DNA from: Anthoceros angustus | Taxonomy: Eukaryota; Streptophyta; Anthocerotopsida; Anthocerotales; Anthocerotaceae | Direction of reading: 5' to 3' | NCBI GenBank assembly: GCA_010909165.1 | Contig: VJWM01000044.1 | Span: forward strand, 868,001 to 932,000 | DNA length: 64,000 bases | Part shown: piece after piece, positions 1 to 11,914 of the stretch | Numbering within the stretch: position 1 is the first letter of the stretch | Layout: every line of letters starts with the position of its first letter | Made by a program: the position numbers and the translations under genes | Notes under the pieces: generated by a model | Seen by the model: the letters and a program-made list of their open reading frames with translations, nothing else | The model's database searches: none | What the model was told of the DNA's origin: nothing

Positions 1-160
1 AACATTGGTTGCAGCAGCCCATGCTTTGCATCCACCGCCGCGGAAGCCAATGCTCTGCAAGTTGCCAAGAAGATTTTGGTCAAAGCTTAGGAAAGGCAAA
101 CGTTTGCTGACATGTGCAAGAAAGGGCAGAGTTTCAAGTACGTGAGTGTAGGTGAAATTG
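1..160 (+). mobile_element. Ty3/gypsy integrase C-terminal remnant
   Basis: Bases about 50-155 align by eye with 62640-62755, the integrase C-terminal segment of the element at the right end of the window. The shared run covers the stretch coding for a lysine-rich helix followed by a KFADRHKFK-like motif and the start of a VWVKLK-like strand. The copy here has indels and an in-frame stop, so it is a dead fragment truncated by the window edge. The first 50 bases are not recognised. Confidence 0.7.
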
Positions 161-1290
161 AATGCTTTATAGCACAGCTGCTGCTGCTAGACCATTGGCA
201 ATAGCTCCTTGTGCGCTGCAAATTTCTATGCAACGCTGCAGCTGCACAGTGATGGGACCCTTGAATCCAATGTCGGTGTGTGACCGAGAGATTGGATCCC
301 GGCGGAGGTGTGCCTTCTCCCCCTCCTCGCGCCGAGGTGTGCACTCTCCAGCTCCTCGCGACCGAGGAGTGTGCAGACCAGCATATTTTCATAACTTACC
401 CTTTTGCATTTTTTAGTTTTTGGCGACTCATTTTAATATTTTTTTAAAATTTTAGTAATTACTATAATTAATTAACTTTTATCAAAAACCTTGGCTCCTA
501 CGATATTGTTGAAGACTCCTAAACATGAAGAAGAAGAACAAAATGTTCTAAGGTCCACTTAAAAAACAGATAACAGTCATAGGACCAAAATATGACTACA
601 AAATTGTGAATAGAATGTCTGCAATAGTCTTAAACTAAAACTCAAACAAGAGAAAAAATCAACTAATTAATTAATACTTTCAAGGAAATATCATAAACGG
701 GGAGTAAACTCCATCAATTGATCTCCACTAAAAAAAACCATTGCTATTTTTTTAATGATAGGTTGTCTTGCGGAGTTGGAATAGTATTCTGCTTCCTCTT
801 TATCATAGAGAATATCAATTTCAACTTGGGAGCTACTATTTTTCAAGTTGATTTCAATCTAACACTTCAATGTTCAACATGGAAATTATGTGCATTGCTT
901 TGTTACCTGTCATCTGAAAAGGTGTAAACCCTGTAGAGGTATGTACCAAATTAGTCCAACTGACTTAAATTATCGTGGAACTATATCCGAAATTAGTATA
1001 ACTGACTTAAGTCTATGTACAAAATTAGTATAACTGACTTAACTTATCTTCTTATTGACATCTCCAATATCGCTGGTCCATTTGTGCATATCATAGTTGA
1101 TATATCCATTTGACAATAATAATAATAATAATAATAATAAATTTTATGTAAAAATAGGAATATTATCTCGATCCATACCAAAAGTCTCAAAAATTATATA
1201 ATTAAAAATTACGAGTGTAATTACATATTAAAAAAATTAATTCAAAATTAATCTTATTTTACCCAAAAACTTGCAAAAATAAATCTAGTA
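161..1290. other. AT-rich intergenic DNA with simple repeats
   Basis: No credible gene is visible. A direct repeat with core AAATTAGTATAACTGACTTA occurs three times (starting near 948, 990 and 1022). An (AAT)n microsatellite occupies about 1115-1140. The rest is low-complexity AT-rich sequence. Confidence 0.6.
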
Positions 1291-1297
1291 GGCAATG

Positions 1298-1530
1298 AGT
1301 TGCCTAGTAGTTATTTCAACTAGGGGGTGTCTTCGAATTTGTTCATCCTTTCTATTGATCCACCGATGTCAAGGTGATATGTGGTGCTCAAACACAATTG
1401 CACTCCTAAGCTTCTCTAACATGCCAAACTTTTGTAGGGAACTTGTGGACTTGTGTCTCTCAATTTGCTTTGGCAGTCCATGAACACCTAAGATGTAGCA
1501 TACGCCATGCGGTACCATCTCCTGTTGAAG
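1298..1530 (-). mobile_element. Ty3/gypsy integrase core remnant
   Basis: The reverse complement aligns with 62255-62440 of the right-hand retroelement. It retains coding traces of the second half of the integrase catalytic core: a SLGVQL-like strand, an STTYH loop, and a GSIERMN segment carrying the glutamate of the DDE triad. Stops and frameshifts interrupt it. It lies on the opposite strand to the integrase C-terminal remnant at 1-160, so the two pieces are either separate insertions or an inverted, rearranged single copy. Confidence 0.7.
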
Positions 1531-1860
1531 GATAACACCATCATTCGTTACTTGATCAACACATAAAGGTGCTTCTATTGGCAATGGACGTTCATTTTGC
1601 AACGCGGCAAGCAGGCAGTGCAGTCTTTGGTTGCCGACATGGTTCCTCTCGATCATTCGCGATTCTGGGTGCAGAGAAGAGAAACCAATTGAACGCAATG
1701 CACATGAAGTTGCTGCAATACGGACACTAGTCACAGGCCGTATCACGTGCAAGCTCCTCAGGCATAGGACGTCTATTACAGTTCGTATGTGGGTACATAT
1801 AGGAGCGGGCATCCTCGGTCAAGAAAGGTGCCCGCGGCCAAGATTATTCTGTTTCTTGGC

Positions 1861-1938
1861 ACGCTAGATTAGTCTAACCTATGGTCTAAGGTGGTTAGTA
1901 CGCTAGATTAGTCTAGCCTATGGTCTAAGGTGGTTAGT
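1861..1938. repeat. 39-bp tandem duplication
   Basis: Two adjacent 39-bp copies (1861-1899 and 1900-1938) beginning ACGCTAGATTAGTCTA differ at one base. No gene is seen around it between 1540 and 2490. Confidence 0.9.
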
Positions 1939-2498
1939 TCCGGGGTTAGGGTTGGAATATTACTATTATCCCAGTTTACTTATTTATCGTCTTAATTACC
2001 TTGGTTAATTTACCCGCTAAATACCGGATATAGATACGGTATTTCTATGTGCACATATGTTTCAAGTACCTCGTGGGGTTTCCCGCCACCATGCCTGCTG
2101 TGGCTAGGGCAGCTTCGTAACCATGTGTCTTCTGTGTTGATGGACGCGAGGGGCCGGCTCGTCGTCTCCTGTCTCAGAAGTAGTGAGAATCTATGGCCCA
2201 AATGAATGGGTTGAGGGGCATGAATCACACGCACAACAGTCAAAGCGTGCTAAGAGCACAACATCTGTGCTGACTCTTCAGGCACAAGGAGATAAGGTAT
2301 GACCTTCAAAACCAGAACCACGGGATGAATCCTGGAAAATTGTATCGGATTCCCGCATAGCTGTCTGAAAGAAATGAGTATTGAGAGGATGTGTTGGTGG
2401 GTTATGTGACTCTTTTCGTTCATATTATTGCTGAAGCACCTGCATCAGCAGGTGACTACTTGTGCAATAGCACACTTTATAAATTGTGACTGCAAAGG

Positions 2499-4897
2499 TC
2501 ACACGAAAATCACCTCGAACTTGGGACATGGATTTGCCTCCAGATATACTTTCAAACTATGTGTTGACTCAAACTTCCAAGAATACAACGCTTCTCTTTG
2601 AGTCAATCCAAGCGGATAGATCCTATAAACCATCAGAGAATTGTCACCTTGGATTTCCTTCGGCCGTTCGGACTTCCAAATTGGAACATGATGCAATGAC
2701 TGGAACCTCAAAAGAACTGCCTGCTCAAGATCCTTGACAGTAGGCTTGCTAGACCTGGCACACATTGTGTCACATCGCACGTGTTACCACACTAACCTGC
2801 AGACCTGTAAGAACAGCAAAAACATTGCTACCTGATAAAGATGGACTCCATTTCAAATCTTCCTCTCTCCCGCACAAAAATATGGTAAACAGTGGTTGAC
2901 TTCTCGTGACACTGACAGAGTCGGTTCACAGAGGCCAGTGACCTTGCTTCCTCCTGCAACCGGATGTTGGTTGCCAGATGGATACAAAGGCGGCATGATG
3001 AGTGCACTGCTGCCATGTCAACTAAGGCCTTGAAGGAGTCACTCGGTCCATCAGTTTTCCAGCTGCACTTCAGAAATAAGAGCCCAACATCAGCCATGAG
3101 AACAATTCCACTTGTTGCTTCTTCTCTGACACACTTCAGCAGCACTGTCTGGCTAGCACTTCAAGTACCTTTACCATTGACATACCGTAACATCGCATCA
3201 TACGCAGTTGCATTTGAAGCCAGATATTTGATGTACTCAGCCGCAACCTCTACGTCATCCTCATCTTTGATGTGAACAATGGAATTCGGCCCAGGTTCAA
3301 ACTCATGGATATTTGGTGCGCCCACCACTACTGGTACGGATCCTGGTAGACTCAACATTGCACCCAGAATATAGTCAATCTGATGCCCAATCCTCACAGG
3401 CGCTAACTAGATGATAAAAATCTGGTTCCTGCGGATGTAGAAGCACATGAATATTAACCACGATAACATGCAAAGACCTCCCCACCCTTTGGCAGAACAA
3501 TTTTACTCATGATACACATAATCATCGGAGAGGACAAAATATGTATCAACAAGTAGACCAACTACCTGCAACAAGCGACTGCCAAAACTTCTCGGTGACG
3601 TAATCGTCCACATTTGAATTCTCAAAAGCCAAACTGAATTTGTAATGCCGGAGAGCCTCCAGTTTATCAACTCCTGGCACAGAACGATGCGACATAAGGT
3701 ATTGCAGGTAAGGACCTGGGCAGTTTATAGATTTCAAGGTTGGATGATCCACGCACAAGCAGACCTCTCTCGCCATGGTTGTGCAGACAAGCACCATAGG
3801 AGTCCACTGTAACACCCTTTGCAATAAGCCCTTGCAAAGCATTCAGACGAAAATTATGTGCCCCACAGTTTGAAATGAAAGCTGCAGCTATTGACTTTTC
3901 TGACTTGATCTGTACAGGTGACATCAGCTCATACTCTGCCCATGAGAAGTAACCTACAGGCACATCAGATGTAAGACTGGTCGTCATCACAACATCAAAC
4001 CCTTTCCTGCAAACCGCATAAAGCATGGGAATATGTTAAAAGGACCTCCCTTCGCTGAAAACAATAAAGAGGACAGCACGACCACAACAACGACTGGCCT
4101 GATAACGTAAACCAGACCATGAAGTACTTTCTACCTATGTGCCACCTCCACATCATTGTCTGGATAGTATGATGATGACTCCATTGATCGGAGCACACGT
4201 GCTGCACCTGGACTATCACGCCATCCAAAAGTTGCATCTGGATCAACAAGATCCTGAAAGCCGCTTTTGAAAATACATGGCACCGCACATGAAGGCCAGT
4301 TCTGAGAGGGCAATGGCATCAGTGTCTACTTGTGTCCAAGTGTTCAGTAAACAGAAGATGCTCGAGAAAATACAGAAGCCAGTTGACCCAATAAAACACG
4401 AGGACCGGTGTGCACTGGAAGTTACCACACACCTGAGTCTCCGCAGATGCAACTAGAATGGGTTTCTCTGAAAAATCACGACGATGCTCCAACCTATCTG
4501 CCCTCTCCAGCTGCTCCTCACAGGTTTCACTGAATTCGTTGCCGTTCCCACCAGATTTTGACCAACCTTCAGCAATCTCCTCATGTTGCCTGGTCAGCCT
4601 TGGATGTTGCTCCAGCTCCAAGGATTTGTCAGTCGATGAAGCGAGATTCTGACTACCAGTTGCATTCCTCAGCCCAAAATTGGACACGGGATGGGGAGGT
4701 CCTGACGAGGAACCATGTGACTCTGATAGAGATAAAGACCTCAGAGTATCCACTGATGTCACAACGAAAGGGGAGTTCACAATATCCACTCTGTACAGGA
4801 AGGTCAATTCAGTAACGATTATTGCAGCTACCAACCAGGCCCATCGACCGACGCTCCTTCCCCGTCCCATCAAAACAAGCCCTGCAGGTCCTGCCAT
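2499..4897 (-). CDS. FUT11: core alpha-1,3-fucosyltransferase (GT10, plant FUT11/FucTA type)
   Basis: A Golgi type II membrane enzyme that transfers fucose from GDP-fucose to the innermost GlcNAc of complex N-glycans in alpha-1,3 linkage. I read seven exons: 4433-4897, 4135-4301, 3765-4006, 3566-3673, 3182-3342, 2832-3067 and 2499-2754. They total 1635 nt (544 residues), close to the Arabidopsis enzyme. Exon 1 gives a short basic N-terminus and a signal anchor at about residues 18-35, then a poorly conserved stem. Exons 2-4 hold [22 protein letters not shown] and the family signature FENSN...DYVTEKFW (about residues 308-322), which belongs to the GDP-fucose site. Exons 6-7 hold the plant-specific C-terminal half ([29 protein letters not shown]). 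The least certain junction is exon 5 to exon 6. The start is the first ATG upstream of the anchor. Confidence 0.93.
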
Positions 4898-6720
4898 TCT
4901 GCTGAACCAGGAGGCTTTCCGTTAGCTTCCCAATTCGTAATTCACCATGCTGCGATTCGTACACGGGTAAGCTGTGCATGCTCACTAGTGCCTACACCTT
5001 GAGCTGTGGCCATGGCGCTGGACAAGGCTTCGAGGGTTAACTTGCACTCTACTTTACAATTTTTAGTTGTTCGATACTACGACTGGATTCAGATTTATGA
5101 TTTATACTCGACCTGATCAACTCAACTCTTTCTCCTGACAAATTGGTTTTTGTTAAAGGAGATATTTTTGCCAAGTTGGTTTCGCTACGGAGTTTTTCCG
5201 TTTTTCCTATTGTCAGTTTTTTCTGTTGCCAATTTAATTGTTGCTGCCGAGTTTTCTCCCTTGTTAAGTTGATTTTTAGTAAGCAGTTCTTCCTCTTGCC
5301 TAGTTGGTTTTTGCTTCACAATTTTTCCTCTTGCTAAGTTGGTTTTTGCTAAAGAACATAGCCACTACCAAACCGCTATTTTATATCGTCCCGAAGAAAG
5401 TTGCCCCAAACTTTCTTCTTGTAGATTTTGTTGCGCGTAAAAAAAAAACCTAATAAATGGCAATATTATGGAGTATTATAACATTGTATGCTTCCTATTG
5501 TAAGGGCTTTGAGGCTCAAGAAATGATCTAAACTTACTATCATACTAAATCAATAATAATATAAAATATTTAATAATAATAATATATGGTAGGTTGTAGA
5601 GTTTTTAACCTATAGTATACTATATATAATGATAGTACCTATATATAATGATTACTTTTATGATTGTGCTGGGAGGGAAGGGCTAGGGGGGGAGAGGGAA
5701 GGGGTTTGCACATTGGTCGCGCGATACTCTTGTTCTTTTATGGGTTTCATATTGTCATCAGGGAGATGGAACCCTTTCTCTGGGAACACAGAATTGTCTA
5801 CTCTTTTTTACTAGAGCTTCGTTGTATATCGAATTGTCTCAATTGGAGTGACTCATTGATGGAGACAACGCACGTCGTCTAGTATGGTGGTACTCTTGTA
5901 GTCCCACTAGTTCGTCTATTGGCTAGTTGTGGTAGAGTGTTACTACACGTCGTCTAGTATGGTGGTACTCTTGTAGTCCCACTAGTTCGTCTATTGGCTA
6001 GTTGTGGTAGAGTGTTACTACGTGTGTGTATCTTTTACTATCCTTGTGTCTAGTATGGTGGTATCTTTTACTATCCTTGTGTCTAGTATGGTGGTACTCT
6101 TGTAGTCCCACTAGTTCGTCTATTGGCTAGTTGTGGTAGAGTGTTACTGCGTGTGTGTATCTTGTACCATCCTTGTGTCTAGTATGGTGGTACTCTTGTA
6201 GTCCCACTAGTTCGTCTATTGGCTAGTTGTGGTAGAGTGTTACTGCGTGTGTGTATCTTGTACCATCCTTGTATCGTGTGTGTCTTGACTAGTTGTGGTA
6301 GAGTGTTACTGGTGTGTGTATCTTGTACCATCCTTGTATCGTGTGTCTTGTAACATCCTTGAAGCTGCTCTTTGCAAAGCCTTGTTAAAAGCAACCTTGG
6401 TGATTCTGCAGGTTATTACTATTTCTTATTGTTAGTGCTCGAGAGATTGACCATGATTTATGAAGTCATACTAAGTCTGATGCTTGAAGAAAAGAGTCTT
6501 TTGAACTTTAGAGCACAGCATTAGACAATCCACTATCTCTAACAGGTCTCATTACCTCACAAAGTTCATCCTACCTTCTCTTGTATTAACTAATACAATT
6601 TACATTATTCCTTTGGGTTAAGTTTTGTTCACATCCAAATATTAACCAAAGGGATTACAATTATGTCTGCAGTCAATATGTAATCTTGCATCGTTAGTTT
6701 TGCACCAAACCATGATATGC
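4898..6720. other. intergenic region, T-rich degenerate repeats
   Basis: No gene is recognised. About 5130-5350 is a degenerate repeat built on TTGGTTTTTGCTAA and TTTTTCCTCTTGC words. 5450-5640 is AT-rich. A minisatellite follows (separate entry). Bases 6360-6720 show nothing identifiable. The region separates the divided 5' end of the fucosyltransferase gene from the 3' end of the KNL1-like gene. Confidence 0.6.
5871..6358. repeat. complex minisatellite, 75-bp basic unit
   Basis: The unit starts with CACGTCGTCTAGTATGGTGG and ends with TGTGGTAGAGTGTTACT. The first two copies (5871 and 5946) are 75 bp apart and nearly identical. Later copies carry an extra GTGTGTGTATCTT(G/T)TAC(C/T)ATCCTTGT block that is itself repeated. 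This gives a higher-order array that fades out near 6358. Confidence 0.9.
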
Positions 6721-9700
6721 TTATTGGCGATATCCGCTAAGCATTTCCTTAACAACTTCACAAACGCGTCTGATTCTCCAGGAACCGGGTTGAACAGAGG
6801 TTATTGTCTTAACTATGGAAGACGCGGAAAGAGTGCTTTGGGTCTTCACGCTGATATATTCTATGTCTACATCACATCTTCCGCTCAAGGATAAGCTGCA
6901 GGTAGGGAACGCATATTATTCACACCAAAAATCATGATAGAAGCAGGTAGAGCATCACGACGACCAAGACCAGGGTTGATACCTTGATAGATCAACGTAG
7001 AGTTTCACCACGAACCGGATCCCCAACCCGCAGTCGGTGAACTTCAGCCGTATCTCGAAACGACCAGCTGTGCCACGCACCACTTCCATAAATGAGAATT
7101 AGCTTTAGATTGGAATGTAGCCTGGCGTGTTGATCAAGCGTTTGGTGAACTTACCATCGCTCGGGACTATTTCCTGATTGGTAAGATGCCGAAGGAACCT
7201 GAATCGACATTCCTGCAACTCCTCGACGAGTTTGACTAGCTTCCACACAGTTCGTCCAGTTTTCTACAAGCATGAAACCAGCATAAGCAAGTGCCATCAT
7301 GAAAAGGACCAGCTCAATGCAAGGATTGTAGAGGAGAATACCTGTACATGTTCAGCGACCAGTTTAGAGGTTCCTAGTACAACATCATCAAAGGGTGGCA
7401 GAGCCGCCAAGAAAATTCTAGAAGCTTGCATGTCCGCATAGACCTGCACATAAAGCCAAGTTCCCTCTTATACACATGCGCTGCTTTGTAACTTCTGATA
7501 AGAGCATATAGTGTGAATGTGTACTTTATCAATGTCGGCTGGGAAATACATGAGACTAGTGAGTTTAACAAGCTCTTGTCCTGTCCCTCCGTTGTAAAAC
7601 CTGCCAAGACTTATCACACAATGTACGGACAGATTTTTGCTGAAAGACAAAATTATTCACCCCCTTGGATCCTTTATGATGCACTCTGGTGAAAATAATC
7701 CCTCTTACCTCTGTGTCAACAAATTGTAATAAGTGACCTCTAGCACCTGCCGTTGGTTGTTGGTGACTGACACCTTATACTCTACCCTCTGTACAACAAG
7801 GGAGGAAAGACGTACGATGACACACTGCACTTGATCCACAAACGCAAACAGATAAGGGACCGTGACGAAGTCTGATCAAATACCTGCATTTTCTGAAGTA
7901 ACGCAAGCTTATTCTGCATCAAACGGACATGCTCTAGCATGACAGTGTTCTCCCTACCCAACGGTTCCAACTGCTCCTGTACTTGGGCAAGTTTCTTTCT
8001 TGCTTCCTGAAAAGGAGGGTTGTTGACAACGGTTAACAAATGATCAAGGCACTTCAAAAATGCTATTTTCAAACAGCAAAAGAGCAAAAACCTGATTCAC
8101 CTGGTTAGCGTCCCTTTTCTGAGCTAACAGTGACTCCTTTTTCTTCAGGGCTGCCTCCTCCATCTCAACCTGGAGAGGAAACTATCAGACTACATAAGAA
8201 GCTCAGGAGCACCACCATGACTACAAAGGAACTGCTCAATATCGAATATTCGTACCTGCTTTAGAATCTCGCATGGACTTCCCTGCTGGGTAGTTGCGAC
8301 AGAGAGACCCTCAATTAAATGTCTCAAAGTGAGGCCAGTTTGAGCGATTGTCTCCTGAAAGACCCTAACAAGCTCTTGTGCCTCCTTTTGAGCGTCTTTA
8401 GCATCCTTCCATGCCCGCATCTCTTGCTGAAGGAGATGTGCAACCAGTAAGTAGCCAGTGAGAAGGAACTTAGCAGATGCGAATTAGCACAGGAGAGAAT
8501 CTGACCTGCAAAACGGTGTTGTTTTCATGCATATTCCTCAAACAAACTCCTTGATCTATTGGAACTTTCATCGCAGATTTCCTGTAGCCAGTATATGTAA
8601 GCGAAAATGAGGTAATCTGCAATCATAGCAGACCAAGAATCACTGTGTACCTGGCAGCTTTCTCCAGCTTGTCAAGTTGTGCGTGCAAGTCCTGGTGGCT
8701 GGATTTCTGCACCACTCTCAAGTGCTGAGTTTTTGCCCCATCTTGTCCTAATACATTGTCAGACGTGGTACAAACCTGTACCACGCCGGTAAAAGAACTA
8801 AGGAGGTAGATCTCAGTTAGCTCAACAGGACTACCTGCAGATGCTGTGTAGTAGCAGCTGAGAGCGCAAGAGATTTCGCCACAATTGATGACTTCACACT
8901 ACTCAAGGTTGCAATCAATTGTTTTCGCTGTAGCTCCAGGACTTGCATCTGCATCTAGCATGGTAAGCTAGGCAGAAAAGTCACACATCTGGACTCAAAT
9001 TTCAGTGGGTGGATTGTATTGCTGACGATACCTGTGGCTTGACCTGACAAGAAAACTTCAAGCTCTCAGCAAGAGACATAGGTTGTTCGGTGAACATCAT
9101 GACCACACTTGACGATGCTCCAAGGCGATGCTGACTCCTGGCAAAACTTCTCTCCTGGGGTACGAACAGCAGCTTTAAACAATTAGACTGGCACCGTCCA
9201 CTACCAATTCCGCCTCTTTGATGTCCCCTTCATTTTCTAACTACTATACACATGGGGAGAAATGTAAATTAACTGAGCTGACCTTCACAATTTGGAGAAG
9301 TTGAGCTACAGTCGTATTGTGCAACTTGACATCGGTATCTAGCTGCTCAGATGATGGATAAGCATCTTCGGGCTGCTTTTCATTGGCAATCTATAGACCA
9401 CGGTATACTGACCTTCTCAGCATCTCGGATTCACATGAACTAAATTGAAATATGAAGGCAAACGGCTTGTGACCTCACTTCGGGGTGTATAAGCAGTGTG
9501 GCAGATGAGTTGCTGGCAAGCCCAGTGGTTACAAGTGCTTGCTCACTTCTTGGGCTGGAGAAATGGAGAACGTCAGTGAAGCCTGATACCATGTCACTGC
9601 TGGGCAGCTTTGTTGTTGTTGCAGTTGTGTCTGGTTCACGGATGCCCGTCCTGTTAATCACCGACGTGGTAGTAGTCTCGTCAGCTCTCAAAAGATCCGC

Positions 9701-11589
9701 CAGTTTAGGAATTGCCATCGATATATCACCACTGGCGAGAGTCGCTGACGCCGACTCATCGCCAAGGATTTTTGTGGGCAGTACTGCTGTAAAAGTCATG
9801 TCAGCATCATGCTTGCTCTTTCTTATGAGCACTGACATAGTAGTCGCGTCTGCCATCAGGAGATCTGACAGTTTAGGAATTGCCATAGATATATCACCAC
9901 TGGCGAGCCTCGCGGACACCGACTCATCGCCACGGATTTTCGTGGGCAGTACTGCTGTAAAAGTCATATCCGCATCATGCTTGCTCTTTCTTTTGAGCAC
10001 TGACTTAGTAGTCTCGTCTGCCGTCAGGAGATTCGACAGTTTGGGAATTGCCATCGATATGTCCTCCCTGGGCGACAGAACGTTTAGAAAGTCGTCAGCC
10101 TTAATAAACTCCGGTCCGTTGATACCATCTGCCCCCGACTGCAGTGATAACCCAGAACGTGCTGACAGGTCCCCTTTCTGCTTAGTTCCCTTCCTAGGAT
10201 TCCATCAAACAATATGGTCGGATCAGCAGACTCTTGCTCGGTCCATCAAAGAAAACAAAACATTAGCACCACTCGTACACCCACAAGTCAAAATGTGCGG
10301 CCGTCGCTCAATTCTGCCCACTCCTCTTTCGCAACATCCACCTGCCTCATTTCAGGCGAGGCACTGGTTCAAAGATTACCTCATTGCCATGGATGAGACC
10401 GGAGTAGTGAATTCTGCAGGAGGCAGATTCTCCTTGTCCGCTTTCGCTGGAGATTTTTTGGTGCGTTGTTGCTTGGGCCCTTTGTCAACAGCCCTCCTTG
10501 CACCCTTGCTAGGAACACTCAGCGCATCCTTCTCGAAACTAGTGGCAAATTTCCGCTTGCCCGCCGAAGCAGGCCTCTCATCAACGCTCCTCTCGTGCTC
10601 AGTCACCGCCACCTGACGAGGAGTCTCCACGCCCGAATCCACATCCATATCAACGGAGTCCCTACGCTTCATCCCTTCATCATACGCAGGTGAGGCAACC
10701 ACCTTCACATTAACAAAACCCGCACTGACCCTCCTATCCTCTTCCGAGGTTGCCTGTATGAGCTGCTTCATGGTAGCGTCCGAGCTCAGGCTCATGTCAC
10801 TGGTACAATCATCCGCCTCAGGAATAGCAAACTGCGACCGCTGGATGGGCCACTTGCTAGGAATCTCCGTGAAGCTCATCTCCAACACATTATGCTCGTG
10901 CTCATTCCCAAACCCGTGCTGATCCCAAGCCGTACAGGTCGTTCCAGTGGCGTCAGCCTTCAGCAGCTCTGCAAACCTGGGCACATCCTCAGTCACGTCG
11001 TCGGCGTCGCCTTCGAAAATGCTACAATCCTTATCCCCGCTCCTCAAATGCCTCAAATCCACAGGCCCCGTGTTCTCCAAGTCCATGTCCGCACTGCGCA
11101 AAAAAATAACATCAACATCGGCCCACAATCCAGCAAAAAGAGCCTTCCCCGCACCAACCGAAGCCGAACGGAACCATCTAACCTGTGGGAATCGGGACTC
11201 CCTCTCCCCGCACTCCAGGCCCCAGGGGAAGCCTCAGGACTGGCCCCGATCTGCGCCGTTGCAGTGGCAACATCGAATCTGGGCGCCAAGGTCGCCCTGG
11301 CTTCATCCAAGCTGCTCTTGCGCTTGAGCTTGACGGCCAGCCGGGGCGATCTGCGCACACTGGTGGACACATCTCCTGTCTGCGCTTCCGGCGGGGTCTC
11401 GTAGTCATCGTCCCTGGCGAAGACATGGACCTTGGTGATGTCCGCAAAGCTCACCCGTCGCCCAGCCGAGCCCCGCCGCTTCCTCCTCTCCACGGGCACG
11501 GATCCTCCAACACTCAGGCACTCCATGAACGTCGTCGTGTCATCCACATCCCTCGGCTGGAACAACGGGGTATGCCCCGTTGCTGCCAT
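6721..11589 (-). CDS. KNL1: KNL1/Spc7-like outer-kinetochore scaffold protein
   Basis: Multi-exon gene. KNL1 links microtubules to the spindle-assembly checkpoint by binding PP1, BUB proteins and the MIS12 complex. The N-terminus (first ATG at 11589) has the PP1-docking RVSF motif at residues 45-48 in the context RRVSFAD, followed by VHVFARDDDYETPP, which I recall from plant KNL1 proteins. The second large exon (about 10376-11110) carries a MELT-like EMSFTEIP. The next (about 9440-10054) has three 56-residue repeats with DMTFTAVLP. Several short exons at 7780-9420 encode a charged coiled coil. The C-terminal exons (about 7330-7440, 7175-7260, 6983-7082, 6721-6895) encode an RWD-like region (GRFEIRLKF...GLGIRFVVKLYVDL) and end at a TAA at 6721. 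Internal exon borders were not all resolved. Identity rests on motif order, not overall similarity. Confidence 0.78.
9680..10076 (-). repeat. 168-bp in-frame repeats with MELT-like motifs
   Basis: Equivalent points recur at 9709, 9877 and 10045, exactly 168 bp (56 codons) apart. Each unit encodes SGDISMAIPKL...LL.AD.TT followed by K.KHDADMTFTAVLPTKI. The DMTF and DISM words resemble the phospho-regulated MELT motifs that recruit BUB3-BUB1. The repeats sit between the RVSF region and the coiled coil, where MELT arrays lie in animal and fungal KNL1. Confidence 0.85.
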
Positions 11590-11914
11590 GCCGTCCACGC
11601 CGAGCTCTCAGCCTCGACAATGCACCAAACTGCGCCGCCCAACAGCCCTTCGCAAAGCCGCGGCCGAGCATTCAAATCCGAAGGCGGGAACGGAGGCCAT
11701 CCTCCAGAATTTCAACCACTGCCAAACTCTCGAGTAATAGAAGGTTAATGGAACACAGTCTTACTGTCCAAAATTCGAGGACAAATGCCGAAAAGTATGT
11801 ACATCTACCCACGTATGTATGTATGTACATCCGTTGGCCTGCATGGCATGGTAGCACTGACTAGAGGGGAAAAAAAAGGGAGGGTTCGTGCCCGCGCACC
11901 TAACGAAGCTTAGT
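11590..11914. other. spacer between Ku70 3' end and KNL1 5' end
   Basis: 325 bp separate the Ku70 stop from the KNL1-like start, both on the minus strand. It must hold the Ku70 terminator and the KNL1 promoter. A GTATGTATGTATGTA microrepeat is seen at 11812-11826. No further gene is visible. Confidence 0.5.

Noticed and set aside
5871-6358. CRISPR-like regular repeat
   Set aside because: Units are contiguous or composite without unique spacers of constant size, and the DNA is eukaryotic.
7178-7441. Plus-strand open frame in the 7 kb region
   Set aside because: Antisense to C-terminal exons of the KNL1-like gene; no independent support.
9498-10616. Long plus-strand open frame of 372 codons
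   Set aside because: It lies antisense to the KNL1-like exons and reflects their repeats. It has no family motif, while the minus strand has motifs and consistent splice sites.
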